DNA from: JBHEBG01 sp046557915
GTDB taxonomy: Bacteria > Bacteroidota > Bacteroidia > Flavobacteriales > Flavobacteriaceae
Reading direction: 5' to 3'
DNA: 64,000 nucleotides
Assembly (NCBI RefSeq): GCF_046557915.1
Contig: NZ_JBHEBG010000001.1
Coordinates: 806,001-870,000, forward strand
A model generated the notes under the pieces. The model made no database searches and was not told the origin of the DNA. It was given only the letters and a program-made list of their open reading frames with translations. The translations under genes were made by a program, and so were the position numbers. Positions 24,956 to 34,046 of this stretch are shown piece after piece; the first letter of the stretch is position 1; each line of letters begins with the position of its first letter.

Positions 24956-26305
24956 ATGAAGAACACCGGCCTGTTATTTCTTTTTTTGATACTGAGCTCT
25001 TGTTCCAGTGATGATAATCTTCCGCTGAATGGGGATACGGGCGGGCAGACCACTTTTTTGGGAGAGGTAGTCTGGGCCAAAAACTACGGCGGAACCGGTG
25101 AGGATACAGGTCAGGAGGTAATATCCACTTCCGATGGCGGATATGTTATTTTGGGATATTCCAACAGTATGGATGGGGATTTGGTTGGTAAAACTACAGA
25201 TGTAAATGATTACTGGCTTATTAAATTGGATGCCGATGGAAACCTACAATGGAGCAAAACCTACGGAGGTAGTAAAGACGATCGTGGTCAGAGTGTAGTG
25301 CAGACCTCTGACAACGGCTTTGCCATTGTTGGGTATGCCATGAGCGATGATGGGGACGGAAGTAACAACGAGGGTTTTCATGACAATTGGATTCTAAAAT
25401 TAGATGTTTCGGGGAACATAGAATGGGAACGTAGTTTTGGGTTTTCTGGTCACGATCACTCGTACGATGTAGTACAAACGGCAGATGGAGGTTTCTTTTT
25501 TGTGGGATTTTTAGATATTACCGCCTCACAGGGAGCAGGAGGTGCGGCAAAAGGAGATTTACTTACACGCCATGGCGTAGGGGAATTTTGGGGTACCAAA
25601 TTAGATGCAGAAGGAAATCTACAATGGCGCAGGTATTTTGGTGGAACCAACAACGACAGGGCCTATGGGGTTACACAAACGGATGATGGCGGCTTTGTAA
25701 TGACCGGCTCTTCGGAAAGTGAGGATTTCGATATTAGCAACGGCAAAGGAAGTTACGATTATTGGGCGGTAAAGATTACAGGTAGTGGGGATTTGGTATG
25801 GGAAAGCTCCTTTGGGGGAGCTGGTATAGACAAGGCCTATGACGTAACCAAGACCAATGACAACGCCTATGTACTTGTTGGGAATACGTTCAGTACGGAT
25901 TTGGATGTTTCCAAAAACAATGGAGAATCGGACGTGTGGCTGGTAAAGATTGATGACAACGGCGAGCTGTTATGGGAAAAGACCTTTGGCGGAACCCAGT
26001 TCGATGCCGCTCAAAGTGTTGTACAAGCCAGTGATGGCGGATTCCTTATTGCGGGGAATTCCAAAAGTGCCGATCTGGATGCCGATACCAACGCAGGTGA
26101 AAACGATTTTTGGATCATTAAAACAGATGGCCAGGGAGAACTTATATGGCAACATACCTACGGTGGTACCGCTATAGAATTTGGGTTCGACGCCATTGAG
26201 ACCACTACCGGCGGCATTGTATTTGTTGGTGAAACCGCAAGTCAAGATTTCCCAAATCTAGAAAATAAAGGAGCCACTGATTTGGTTGTATTGAAAATAG
26301 AATAG
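24956..26305 (+). CDS. Surface lipoprotein with tandem beta-propeller-like repeats
   Basis: 449 residues. The lipobox LILSSC is followed by SSDDNLP. From residue 38 on there are about seven repeats of 50-60 residues with the pattern W-x-K-x-(F/Y)-G-G-x-x-x-D-x-(A/G)-x-x-V-x-x-T-x-D-G-G-(F/Y)-x-x-x-G-x-S. Examples are WSKTYGGSKDDRGQSVVQTS, WEKTFGGTQFDAAQSVVQAS and WQHTYGGTAIEFGFDAIETT. Repeats of this kind are common in Bacteroidota cell-surface proteins and predict a beta-propeller. No enzymatic residues were identified. It is 6 bases downstream of the choice-of-anchor B gene. Confidence 0.8.
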   Translation: MKNTGLLFLFLILSSCSSDDNLPLNGDTGGQTTFLGEVVWAKNYGGTGEDTGQEVISTSDGGYVILGYSNSMDGDLVGKTTDVNDYWLIKLDADGNLQWSKTYGGSKDDRGQSVVQTSDNGFAIVGYAMSDDGDGSNNEGFHDNWILKLDVSGNIEWERSFGFSGHDHSYDVVQTADGGFFFVGFLDITASQGAGGAAKGDLLTRHGVGEFWGTKLDAEGNLQWRRYFGGTNNDRAYGVTQTDDGGFVMTGSSESEDFDISNGKGSYDYWAVKITGSGDLVWESSFGGAGIDKAYDVTKTNDNAYVLVGNTFSTDLDVSKNNGESDVWLVKIDDNGELLWEKTFGGTQFDAAQSVVQASDGGFLIAGNSKSADLDADTNAGENDFWIIKTDGQGELIWQHTYGGTAIEFGFDAIETTTGGIVFVGETASQDFPNLENKGATDLVVLKIE

Positions 26306-26402
26306 CTTCCCCATTTCCTCCTGAAAAAAATCTATAGAAAAACTTTATAAAGGCATTCGTTATATTAATGTTAGGAATTGTGCTAAAACCCTACTTATGA
26401 AC

Positions 26403-26410
26403 TATATTTG
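26403..26410 (+). promoter_or_regulatory. Candidate -7 element (TATATTTG) for the suf operon
   Basis: An exact match to TAnnTTTG lies 30 bases before the sufA start codon. TTG at 26378-26380 is a possible -33 element, at 22 bases. The leader is short and AT-rich. Confidence 0.6.
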
Positions 26411-26440
26411 TAAACTATTTAGAATAAATCCAATTAAGAT

Positions 26441-26770
26441 ATGATCAAGGTATCGGAAACAGCTAAACAGAAGGTAATTTCCCTAATGACGGAGGAGGGT
26501 TTTAATGCTCAAAAGGATTATGTACGTGTTGGCGTAAAGAGTGGTGGTTGCAGTGGGTTGTCCTATGAACTGGGTTTTGATGATAAAACCGAGGAAACGG
26601 ATAAGGTTTTCGAGGACAATGCAGTTAGGATCATTGTGGACAAAAAGAGTTTTTTATATCTAGTAGGGACCGTTTTGGAATATTCTGGAGGATTAAACGG
26701 TAAGGGCTTTGTATTTAACAACCCCAATGCCCAGCGAACCTGTGGTTGTGGGGAAAGCTTTTCTCTTTGA
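26441..26770 (+). CDS. sufA: A-type iron-sulfur scaffold/carrier protein
   Basis: 109 residues of the HesB/IscA/SufA family. The three conserved cysteines are in GGCSGLSYEL and RTCGCGESFSL (C-x-C at the C-terminus). It accepts or delivers Fe-S clusters in the cytoplasm. It is the first gene of the SUF operon, 68 bases upstream of sufB. Confidence 0.92.
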   Translation: MIKVSETAKQKVISLMTEEGFNAQKDYVRVGVKSGGCSGLSYELGFDDKTEETDKVFEDNAVRIIVDKKSFLYLVGTVLEYSGGLNGKGFVFNNPNAQRTCGCGESFSL

Positions 26771-26838
26771 TAAGTAAATAAAAGGAAAATGGTTAAAAGA
26801 ACAAATTATCAGGGCTTTTAAACATGTAAGCAAGTAGT

Positions 26839-28284
26839 ATGGCATATACGGAAGAAGAATTAAAGAAAGAACTAGAAACCAAGGAGTACGAGTACGGTTT
26901 CTACACGGACATTGCATCGGATACATTTCCCAAGGGCCTTAACGAGGATATAGTTGTGGCTATTTCCAAGAAAAAAGAGGAACCGGAATGGATGACCGAA
27001 TGGCGCTTGGAAGCGTTTCGTGTGTGGAAGGAAATGATAGAACCGGAATGGGCCAACGTAACCTACAAAAAACCCAGTTTCCAGGATATCTCTTACTATT
27101 CCGCTCCCAATAGCAAGCCCAAATACAATAGTTTGGATGAGGTAGACCCCGAGCTGTTGGATACCTTTAAAAAATTGGGCATTTCCTTGGACGAGCAAAA
27201 GAAACTGGCAGGAGTTGCCGTGGACATTGTTATGGACTCGGTTTCCGTAGCCACTACCTTCAAAAAAACACTGGCAGAAAAAGGAATTATTTTCTGTTCT
27301 ATATCCGAGGCCATAAAGGAACACCCAGAATTGGTGCGCAAGCATTTGGGGACCGTAGTACCCCAAAAAGATAATTTTTATGCTGCCCTTAATTCTGCAG
27401 TATTCTCGGACGGATCTTTCTGTTATATACCCAAAGGGGTACGTTGTCCCATGGAACTTTCTACTTACTTTAGAATAAACCAAGCCGGTACAGGGCAGTT
27501 CGAAAGAACACTTGTAATTGCCGATGAAGGCAGCTATGTAAGTTATTTAGAGGGGTGTACCGCACCTTCTAGAGATGAAAACCAATTGCATGCGGCCGTG
27601 GTAGAACTTATAGCTTTGGACAATGCGGAAATAAAATACTCAACGGTACAAAACTGGTTTCCTGGCGATAAGGAAGGCAAAGGCGGTGTTTACAATTTCG
27701 TGACCAAAAGAGGGATTTGCGAGAAAAACGCAAAAATTTCATGGACTCAGGTAGAGACCGGTTCCGCAATAACCTGGAAATACCCTTCCTGTATTTTAAA
27801 AGGGGATAACTCCATAGGGGAATTTTATTCCATAGCGGTGACCAACAACTACCAGCAGGCAGATACAGGCACCAAAATGATCCATTTGGGCAAGAATACA
27901 AGAAGCACCATCATTTCCAAAGGGATTTCCGCGGGCAAATCACAGAACAGCTATAGAGGATTGGTACAGGTAAACAGCAGGGCAAAAAATGCCCGAAATT
28001 TTTCACAATGCGATTCCTTACTCATGGGGAACGAATGTGGGGCCCATACCTTTCCATATATTGAAACCAAAAACAAAACAGCACAGATAGAGCATGAGGC
28101 CACAACAAGTAAAATTGGAGAGGATCAAATTTTTTATTGCAACCAGCGTGGTATAGATACCGAAAAGGCCATTGCGCTTATTGTAAATGGTTTTAGCAAG
28201 GAAGTATTGAACAAGTTACCGATGGAGTTCGCCGTGGAGGCGCAAAAACTGTTGGAAATTAGCTTGGAAGGCTCTGTTGGATAG
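26839..28284 (+). CDS. sufB: Fe-S cluster assembly scaffold SufB
   Basis: 481 residues, typical of SufB. Conserved blocks are VVPQKDNFYAALNSAVFSDG, SFCYIPKGVRCPMELSTYFR, LEGCTAPSRDENQLHAAVVE and NFSQCDSLLMGNECGAHTFP. The protein forms the SufBCD scaffold on which persulfide sulfur and iron are assembled, with the ATPase SufC and with SufD. It is separated from the following MBL-fold gene by only 18 bases. Confidence 0.97.
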   Translation: MAYTEEELKKELETKEYEYGFYTDIASDTFPKGLNEDIVVAISKKKEEPEWMTEWRLEAFRVWKEMIEPEWANVTYKKPSFQDISYYSAPNSKPKYNSLDEVDPELLDTFKKLGISLDEQKKLAGVAVDIVMDSVSVATTFKKTLAEKGIIFCSISEAIKEHPELVRKHLGTVVPQKDNFYAALNSAVFSDGSFCYIPKGVRCPMELSTYFRINQAGTGQFERTLVIADEGSYVSYLEGCTAPSRDENQLHAAVVELIALDNAEIKYSTVQNWFPGDKEGKGGVYNFVTKRGICEKNAKISWTQVETGSAITWKYPSCILKGDNSIGEFYSIAVTNNYQQADTGTKMIHLGKNTRSTIISKGISAGKSQNSYRGLVQVNSRAKNARNFSQCDSLLMGNECGAHTFPYIETKNKTAQIEHEATTSKIGEDQIFYCNQRGIDTEKAIALIVNGFSKEVLNKLPMEFAVEAQKLLEISLEGSVG

Positions 28285-28302
28285 TAAAATCAAAATTGGA
28301 AA

Positions 28303-29178
28303 ATGAAAAAAATCATAGGATTACTTGCGGTACTGGCCATTATATCTTGTAAAGAAGCAAAGAAAGAAAATGCTGAAGATGCCAATGCAGAAATCGAAGT
28401 TTCCAAACCAGAAATAAAGCTCTACACTTTTGATGGCGGTACGGTTTTCGTAAATAAATTGGAGGTTTTCTCCCAAGATACCACCTACCAAGGACAGACC
28501 AAGGAATTTTCCGATGCATTTTACGTAGTATCGCATCCGGAAGGAAACCTAATATGGGATACCGGATTACCAGATGGCTTGGTTGGCCTGCCAGAACCGT
28601 TTACCTCTCCTGATGGTGCATTTACGGTATCTAGAAAAGATTCGATCGCCAATCAGCTAAAACAGATTGGACTATCACCTAAAGATTTTAAATATGTTGC
28701 CCTTTCGCATACTCATTTTGACCATACCGGTAATGCCAATGTTTTTGCAGATGCCACATGGCTGGTGCAACAAACCGAGTATGATTTTATCACTAGTGAG
28801 GAATCGCAAAAAAACAACGCGGACGGTTATAATGCAATAAAGGAACTTACGAAGGTAAAACACCTCAATGGCGACTTTGATGTTTTCGGGGACGGCAGTG
28901 TTATTATAAAATACATGCCCGGACATACCCCTGGACACCAAGTGTTGTATTTGGATCTGCCAGAACATGGACCCTTACTTTTGTCTGGCGATATGTATCA
29001 CCTTTATGAGAATAGAGAACACAGAAGGGTACCCATTTTTAACACGGATGTAGATCAGACATTGGCAAGTATGGACGCTTTTGAAGCCTTTGCCGAAGAA
29101 AAGAATGCCAAGGTATACTTGCAACACCAAAAAGAGGATTTTAATAAAATGCCCACGGCACCAAACCATTTAAAATAA
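28303..29178 (+). CDS. MBL-fold metallohydrolase lipoprotein (AHL-lactonase-like) inside the suf operon
   Basis: 291 residues. LLAVLAIISCKEAKKE is a lipoprotein signal, so the enzyme should be periplasmic and membrane-anchored. The metallo-beta-lactamase motifs are intact: SHTHFDHTGN (HxHxDH), MPGHTPGHQ and SGDMYH. The arrangement resembles the N-acyl-homoserine lactonase (AttM/AiiA) branch, although the substrate is unproven. It lies between sufB and sufC with gaps of 18 and 16 bases and is evidently co-transcribed, which is unusual because its product is exported whereas SufBCD is cytoplasmic. Confidence 0.85.
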   Translation: MKKIIGLLAVLAIISCKEAKKENAEDANAEIEVSKPEIKLYTFDGGTVFVNKLEVFSQDTTYQGQTKEFSDAFYVVSHPEGNLIWDTGLPDGLVGLPEPFTSPDGAFTVSRKDSIANQLKQIGLSPKDFKYVALSHTHFDHTGNANVFADATWLVQQTEYDFITSEESQKNNADGYNAIKELTKVKHLNGDFDVFGDGSVIIKYMPGHTPGHQVLYLDLPEHGPLLLSGDMYHLYENREHRRVPIFNTDVDQTLASMDAFEAFAEEKNAKVYLQHQKEDFNKMPTAPNHLK

Positions 29179-29194
29179 AAAGATTTTATACAAG

Positions 29195-29947
29195 ATGCTG
29201 AAGATTAAAGACTTGCACGCAAGTGTAGAAGATAAGGAGATTCTAAGGGGGATAAACCTAGAAGTCAATAAGGGGGAAGTACATGCCATTATGGGTCCTA
29301 ATGGATCGGGTAAAAGTACTTTGGCCGCGGTAGTCGCCGGAAAAGAAGAATTTGAAATTACCAAAGGAGCGGTTTTTTTGGATGGCGAAGATTTGGAGGA
29401 CGATGCCCCGGAAGAACGCGCCCACAAAGGGATATTTCTTTCGTTTCAATATCCGGTAGAAATCCCTGGAGTATCCGTCACCAATTTTATGAAGACCGCG
29501 ATAAACGAATCTCGGAAAGCTCGTGGATTAGAAGATATGCCCGCCAACCAGATGTTGAAGTTGATACGCGAAAAATCTGAAATGTTGGATATTGACCGTA
29601 AATTTTTGTCGCGCTCCCTTAACGAAGGATTTTCCGGAGGAGAGAAAAAGCGTAATGAAATATTTCAATTGGCCATGTTAGAACCCAAGTTGGCCATTTT
29701 GGATGAAACCGATTCCGGACTCGATATCGATGCACTTCGTATCGTTGCCGATGGCGTAAACAAACTTAGAAGTAAGGACAACGCAGTAATCGTAATAACG
29801 CATTACCAAAGATTGCTAGAGTACATTGTACCAGATTTTGTGCATGTATTGCATAACGGTAAAATTGTAAAATCGGGCACTAAGGAACTGGCGTTGGAGC
29901 TAGAAGAAAAAGGGTACGATTGGATAAAGCAAGAGACCGTAGTTTAA
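29195..29947 (+). CDS. sufC: Fe-S cluster assembly ATPase SufC
   Basis: 250 residues of an ABC-type ATPase without membrane segments. Walker A is GPNGSGKST, the signature is GFSGGEKKR, and Walker B is LAILDETDSGLD, with the switch His in VITHYQR. It drives conformational change of the SufBCD scaffold. Confidence 0.97.
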   Translation: MLKIKDLHASVEDKEILRGINLEVNKGEVHAIMGPNGSGKSTLAAVVAGKEEFEITKGAVFLDGEDLEDDAPEERAHKGIFLSFQYPVEIPGVSVTNFMKTAINESRKARGLEDMPANQMLKLIREKSEMLDIDRKFLSRSLNEGFSGGEKKRNEIFQLAMLEPKLAILDETDSGLDIDALRIVADGVNKLRSKDNAVIVITHYQRLLEYIVPDFVHVLHNGKIVKSGTKELALELEEKGYDWIKQETVV

Positions 29948-30020
29948 CGGTATTTTGCAAAAAAGTAATACGGACTTGAAGTATTGAACACTAGTTTGAT
30001 AAGCAAGAAACAATAGTAAG

Positions 30021-31337
30021 ATGGATTTAAAAGAAAAACTGATTTCTTCCTTTTTGGCATTTGAAAATAATATCGATGTGGAACATCCTGTACACGATAT
30101 TAGATCGGCGGCCATTAAAACCTTTGAGAACAAAGGGTTTCCTTCCAAAAAGGACGAAGCTTGGAAATATACATCGCTGAACGGTCTTCAAAAGATAGAT
30201 TTTAGCATTTTTCCCAAAGAGGTAGGTACTTTGGAGTACAAAGATGTAAAAAAGTACTTTTTACACGAGATAGATACCTATAAAATCGTCTTCGTTGATG
30301 GGGTTTATAGCTCTTTCCTCTCGGAGACAACCCATGATGGGGTAGATGTTTGTTTAATGAGCGCTGCTTTGACCAAACCCCAATACAAAGCCATTATTGA
30401 CGTATATTTTAATAAAATAGCCGCTAAGGAAGAATCCTTAACTACTTTAAACACGGCGTTCAGTAAGGAAGGCGCGTTTATTTATATACCAAAAAACAAG
30501 GTTGCCAAAAAACCCATAGAGATCTTACACTTTTCTACAGGGAACGAGGCTGCGCTATTATTGCAACCACGAAGTTTGATCATTGCCGAGGACAATGCAG
30601 AGCTTCAGATAATAGAACGCCATCAGAGTCTTACCGCCAATGAGGTCTTTACCAATTCGGTTACCGAAGTTTTTGCAGCTAAAGATGCCAATGTAGATTA
30701 CTACAAGGTGCAGAACGATCTTGCTACTGCCTCTTTGATAGACAATACCTATATCAACCAAAAAGACAATAGCGTAGTTAAAGTGCACACCTTCTCCTTT
30801 GGCGGAAAACTCACACGGAACAATCTTAACTTCTACCAAAATGGAGAACGCATAGATTCTACCATGAAAGGCGTAACTATAATTGGAGAAAAACAACACG
30901 TGGACCACCACACTTTGGTACATCATATAGAACCCAATTGCGAGAGCCATCAGGACTATAAGGGTATTTATGGCGAAAAAGCCACAGGAGTTTTCAACGG
31001 GAAGATCATTGTGGACAAAATTGCCCAAAAAACCAATGCCTTTCAGCAAAACAACAACATTCTGATCAGCGATAAGGCCACCATAAACACCAAACCACAA
31101 TTGGAGATTTTTGCAGACGATGTTAAGTGCTCCCACGGCTGTACCATAGGGCAGTTAGATGAGGAAGCGCTTTTTTATCTACAAAGCAGGGGAATTCCAA
31201 AGAAAGAGGCCAGGGCACTACTAATGTACGCCTTTGCCAACAACGTATTGGCCAGTGTACGCATTCCGGAACTAAAGACAAGGATCAACAAGCTCATAGC
31301 CAACAAGCTGGGTGTTCGTTTGGGATTTGATCTATAA
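30021..31337 (+). CDS. sufD: Fe-S cluster assembly protein SufD
   Basis: 438 residues of the SufB/SufD family. The C-terminal beta-helix has SHQDYKGIYGEKATGVFNGK and AQKTNAFQQNNNILIS, then DDVKCSHGCTIGQLDEEALF with the conserved Cys-Ser-His. The N-terminal 150 residues are more variable, as usual. It pairs with SufB on the SufC dimer. Confidence 0.95.
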   Translation: MDLKEKLISSFLAFENNIDVEHPVHDIRSAAIKTFENKGFPSKKDEAWKYTSLNGLQKIDFSIFPKEVGTLEYKDVKKYFLHEIDTYKIVFVDGVYSSFLSETTHDGVDVCLMSAALTKPQYKAIIDVYFNKIAAKEESLTTLNTAFSKEGAFIYIPKNKVAKKPIEILHFSTGNEAALLLQPRSLIIAEDNAELQIIERHQSLTANEVFTNSVTEVFAAKDANVDYYKVQNDLATASLIDNTYINQKDNSVVKVHTFSFGGKLTRNNLNFYQNGERIDSTMKGVTIIGEKQHVDHHTLVHHIEPNCESHQDYKGIYGEKATGVFNGKIIVDKIAQKTNAFQQNNNILISDKATINTKPQLEIFADDVKCSHGCTIGQLDEEALFYLQSRGIPKKEARALLMYAFANNVLASVRIPELKTRINKLIANKLGVRLGFDL

Positions 31338-31374
31338 CAGACAGTTCTCTTTTACTACTTAGGGCTTTAGAAAT

Positions 31375-32601
31375 ATGATACAGACTTCATTGGACATAGA
31401 GACTATTCGTAAAGATTTTCCGATCCTGAACAGACAGGTAAACGGAAAACCGCTCGTTTATTTAGACAATGCGGCCACCTCCCAAACCCCTAGGCAGGTC
31501 ATAGATGTAATAGTAGATTACTATTCTAACTATAACGCCAATATCCATAGAGGGGTACACGCTTTGTCCCAAGAAGCTACGGATGCCTATGAAGCGGCGA
31601 GGAAGAAAATACAAACGCATTTTAATGCGGCCAAGACACATGAGATTATCTTTACTTCGGGGACTACCCATAGTATTAACCTCGTGGCAAACGGGTTTAC
31701 ATCAATTTTAAAAAAAGACGATGAAATTCTCGTCTCCGCTATGGAACATCACTCCAATATAGTGCCTTGGCAAATGTTGTGCGAGCGTACCGGAGCGGTG
31801 TTAAAGGTAATACCGATGAACCAGGAGGGTGAACTGCGGATGGATGCCTATAAAAAATTACTATCGGAACATACCAAGTTGGTTTTCTGTAATCATGTAT
31901 CAAATGCGCTGGGAACCGTAAATCCAATAGAAGAGATTATTGCGGAAGCGCATAGCGTTGGAGCTGCGGTTTTGGTAGATGGAGCGCAGGCCGCACCACA
32001 TATAAAGGCCGATGTACAAAAGTTGGACGTGGATTTTTATACCGCTTCCGCACATAAAACTTGTGGCCCTACCGGTGTTGGCATGTTATATGGTAAAGAA
32101 GAATGGTTGCAAAAATTGCCCCCATACCAAGGAGGTGGGGAAATGATTGCCGAAGTTACCTTTGAAAAGACCACCTATGCCGACCTACCACATAAGTTTG
32201 AGGCCGGCACACCCAATATTTGTGGAGGAATAGCATTCGGTGCCGCATTGGATTATATGAACGCCATTGGTTTTGACGCCATTGCCCAATATGAAGAAGA
32301 GTTGCTAAACTATGCCACCGAAGCTTTATTGAAAATAGATGGATTAAAAATATACGGAACGGCAAAGCACAAGACAGCGGTAATTTCCTTTAATATCGAT
32401 GGGATACATCCCTATGACATCGGTACCATTTTGGACAAATTGGGCATCGCCGTAAGAACCGGACACCACTGTGCACAACCTATAATGGATTTCTACGGTA
32501 TTCCCGGAACCGTAAGGGCCAGTTTTAGCTTTTACAATAGCAAAGAAGAAGTGGATAGTCTGGTAGAAGGTGTTGAGCGGGCAAGGCAAATGCTGCTTTA
32601 G
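31375..32601 (+). CDS. sufS: Cysteine desulfurase SufS
   Basis: 408 residues of a class V PLP aminotransferase fold. The PLP-binding lysine is Lys228 in SAHKTCGPTGVG and the catalytic cysteine is Cys366 in RTGHHCAQP, which is the group II (SufS/CsdA) form. It withdraws sulfur from cysteine and passes it to SufE. It follows sufD by 37 bases. Confidence 0.97.
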   Translation: MIQTSLDIETIRKDFPILNRQVNGKPLVYLDNAATSQTPRQVIDVIVDYYSNYNANIHRGVHALSQEATDAYEAARKKIQTHFNAAKTHEIIFTSGTTHSINLVANGFTSILKKDDEILVSAMEHHSNIVPWQMLCERTGAVLKVIPMNQEGELRMDAYKKLLSEHTKLVFCNHVSNALGTVNPIEEIIAEAHSVGAAVLVDGAQAAPHIKADVQKLDVDFYTASAHKTCGPTGVGMLYGKEEWLQKLPPYQGGGEMIAEVTFEKTTYADLPHKFEAGTPNICGGIAFGAALDYMNAIGFDAIAQYEEELLNYATEALLKIDGLKIYGTAKHKTAVISFNIDGIHPYDIGTILDKLGIAVRTGHHCAQPIMDFYGIPGTVRASFSFYNSKEEVDSLVEGVERARQMLL

Positions 32602-32675
32602 GCGCAAGTTCTTATCATTTTCTTAAACTGTTGAATAGCAGCAAGACATATTGTACTTTTGAGGAAAATAGGCCA

Positions 32676-33098
32676 ATGACCATAAAAGAAATACAAGAAG
32701 AAATCGTTGATGAATTTTCCATGTTCGATGACTGGATGCAACGGTATGAATATATGATAGAATTGGGGAAGTCCTTACCCTTGATCGATGCACAATACAA
32801 GACAGACGACAATATTATAAAAGGTTGTCAAAGCAAAGTTTGGGTACATGCAGAACTCAAAGGTGATAACTTGGTGTTTACCGCAGATAGCGATGCCATT
32901 ATTACCAAAGGAATAATAGCTATTTTGATACGGGTGTTCAGCAATCAAAGACCAAAGGAAATTATGGAGGCCGACACCGAATTTATCGATGAAATAGGAT
33001 TAAAAGAGCATTTATCGCCTACTAGGGCAAATGGTTTGGTAAGTATGGTAAAACAACTGAAACTTTATGCAGTGGCCTACCAAACCCAATTGAACTGA
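32676..33098 (+). CDS. sufE: Sulfur acceptor SufE
   Basis: 140 residues from the ATG at 32676 (MTIKEIQEEIVDEFSMFDDW). A longer frame opens at 32631 but its first 15 residues do not look like SufE. With the chosen start the active cysteine in IIKGCQSKVWV is residue 51, the position known for E. coli SufE Cys51, which supports the choice. SufE takes persulfide from SufS and delivers it to SufB. Confidence 0.93.
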   Translation: MTIKEIQEEIVDEFSMFDDWMQRYEYMIELGKSLPLIDAQYKTDDNIIKGCQSKVWVHAELKGDNLVFTADSDAIITKGIIAILIRVFSNQRPKEIMEADTEFIDEIGLKEHLSPTRANGLVSMVKQLKLYAVAYQTQLN

Positions 33099-33121
33099 TA
33101 CAGGGATAAACTAAAAGAGAA

Positions 33122-33451
33122 ATGATGAGCGAAACAACTATAGACGGACAAGAATTAGGAGAAAAAGTGGTGAATGTATTAAAGACCATTTATGACCCTG
33201 AAATACCTGTGGACATCTACGAACTTGGTCTTATTTACGATGTTTTTGTTAATGAGGACAATGACGTAAAAATACTAATGACACTTACTTCGCCCAATTG
33301 CCCGGTAGCGGAGAGCTTACCTGTAGAGGTAGAAGAAAAGGTAAAATCCTTAAATGCCGTTAAAGATGCGGAAGTAGAGATAACCTTCGACCCCCCGTGG
33401 ACGCAAGAATTAATGAGCGAAGAAGCAAAATTGGAACTAGGGATGCTATAA
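33122..33451 (+). CDS. sufT: SufT/MIP18-family (DUF59) iron-sulfur assembly factor
   Basis: 109 residues. TIYDPEIPVDIYELGLIYDV and TLTSPNCPVAESLPVEVEEK are the DUF59/MIP18 signatures, with the conserved cysteine in SPNCPVAE. The family assists maturation of Fe-S proteins under high demand. Two consecutive Met codons open the frame; the first is annotated. Gaps are 23 and 16 bases to its neighbours. Confidence 0.9.
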   Translation: MMSETTIDGQELGEKVVNVLKTIYDPEIPVDIYELGLIYDVFVNEDNDVKILMTLTSPNCPVAESLPVEVEEKVKSLNAVKDAEVEITFDPPWTQELMSEEAKLELGML

Positions 33452-33467
33452 CCCAAATAGAATTGGG

Positions 33468-33974
33468 ATGCCAGAAGAAATTATAAATAGGGTTGCACAA
33501 AGCAAATTGATCACCTTTGATCTGGAAGATTATTATCCGGAAGGGAAACGGGTGCTTATAGATATAAAGGATTGGCTTTATGAAGGCCTTATTTTAAGGG
33601 AAAAGGAATTTAGGGTCGCCGTTGGCCAACACAATTGGGAGCAATATCGCAATAGCTATGTGGCCCTGGAATGTTCTACCGATGCCATAATCCCTGGCTG
33701 GGCCTATATGTTGATCACTACACAACTGCAACCTTTTGCCAAAAGGGTGGTGGTAGGCAACTTAGAACAATTGGAGACCAGTATTTACCAACCCATTATA
33801 GATAGTTTGGACGTCTCCCAATTTAAAGATAAACCCGTTATTATTAAAGGCTGTAGTAACAAGCCGGTACCTACAAATGCCTATCTGTGGGTGACTGCCA
33901 AAATACAGGAGGTTGCCAAAAGTGTTATGTACGGGGAAGCCTGTTCTTCCGTTCCTCTCTACAAGCGAAAGTGA
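33468..33974 (+). CDS. DUF2480 family protein
   Basis: 168 residues. EIINRVAQSKLITFDLEDYY and IDIKDWLYEGLILREKEFR are characteristic of DUF2480, a Bacteroidota family of unknown function. The C-terminus VMYGEACSSVPLYKRK has a conserved cysteine. Its place as the last gene of the suf operon, 16 bases behind sufT, links it to Fe-S assembly; the link is contextual only. Confidence 0.85.
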   Translation: MPEEIINRVAQSKLITFDLEDYYPEGKRVLIDIKDWLYEGLILREKEFRVAVGQHNWEQYRNSYVALECSTDAIIPGWAYMLITTQLQPFAKRVVVGNLEQLETSIYQPIIDSLDVSQFKDKPVIIKGCSNKPVPTNAYLWVTAKIQEVAKSVMYGEACSSVPLYKRK

Positions 33975-34004
33975 TCTAACCACTTCTGTATTGTCAACAT
34001 TTCT

Positions 34005-34012
34005 TACATTTG
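34005..34012 (+). promoter_or_regulatory. Candidate -7 element (TACATTTG) for the DUF3078 gene
   Basis: An exact TAnnTTTG match lies 34 bases before the ATG at 34047 and 30 bases after the DUF2480 stop. TTG at 33991-33993 is too close for a usual -33 box, so only the -7 element is called. Confidence 0.55.
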
Positions 34013-34046
34013 CCTCGCATTAACTATATATTAAACACTACAAATC

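Noticed and set aside
25070..26290. Apparent DNA repeats in the surface lipoprotein gene
   Set aside because: Similarity is at the protein level (beta-propeller blades); the DNA is diverged and gives no recombination signature.
26872..27483. 203-codon minus-strand frame inside sufB
   Set aside because: Antisense to a highly conserved gene; no start signal or similarity.
30558..31136. 192-codon minus-strand frame inside sufD
   Set aside because: Antisense shadow of a conserved gene.
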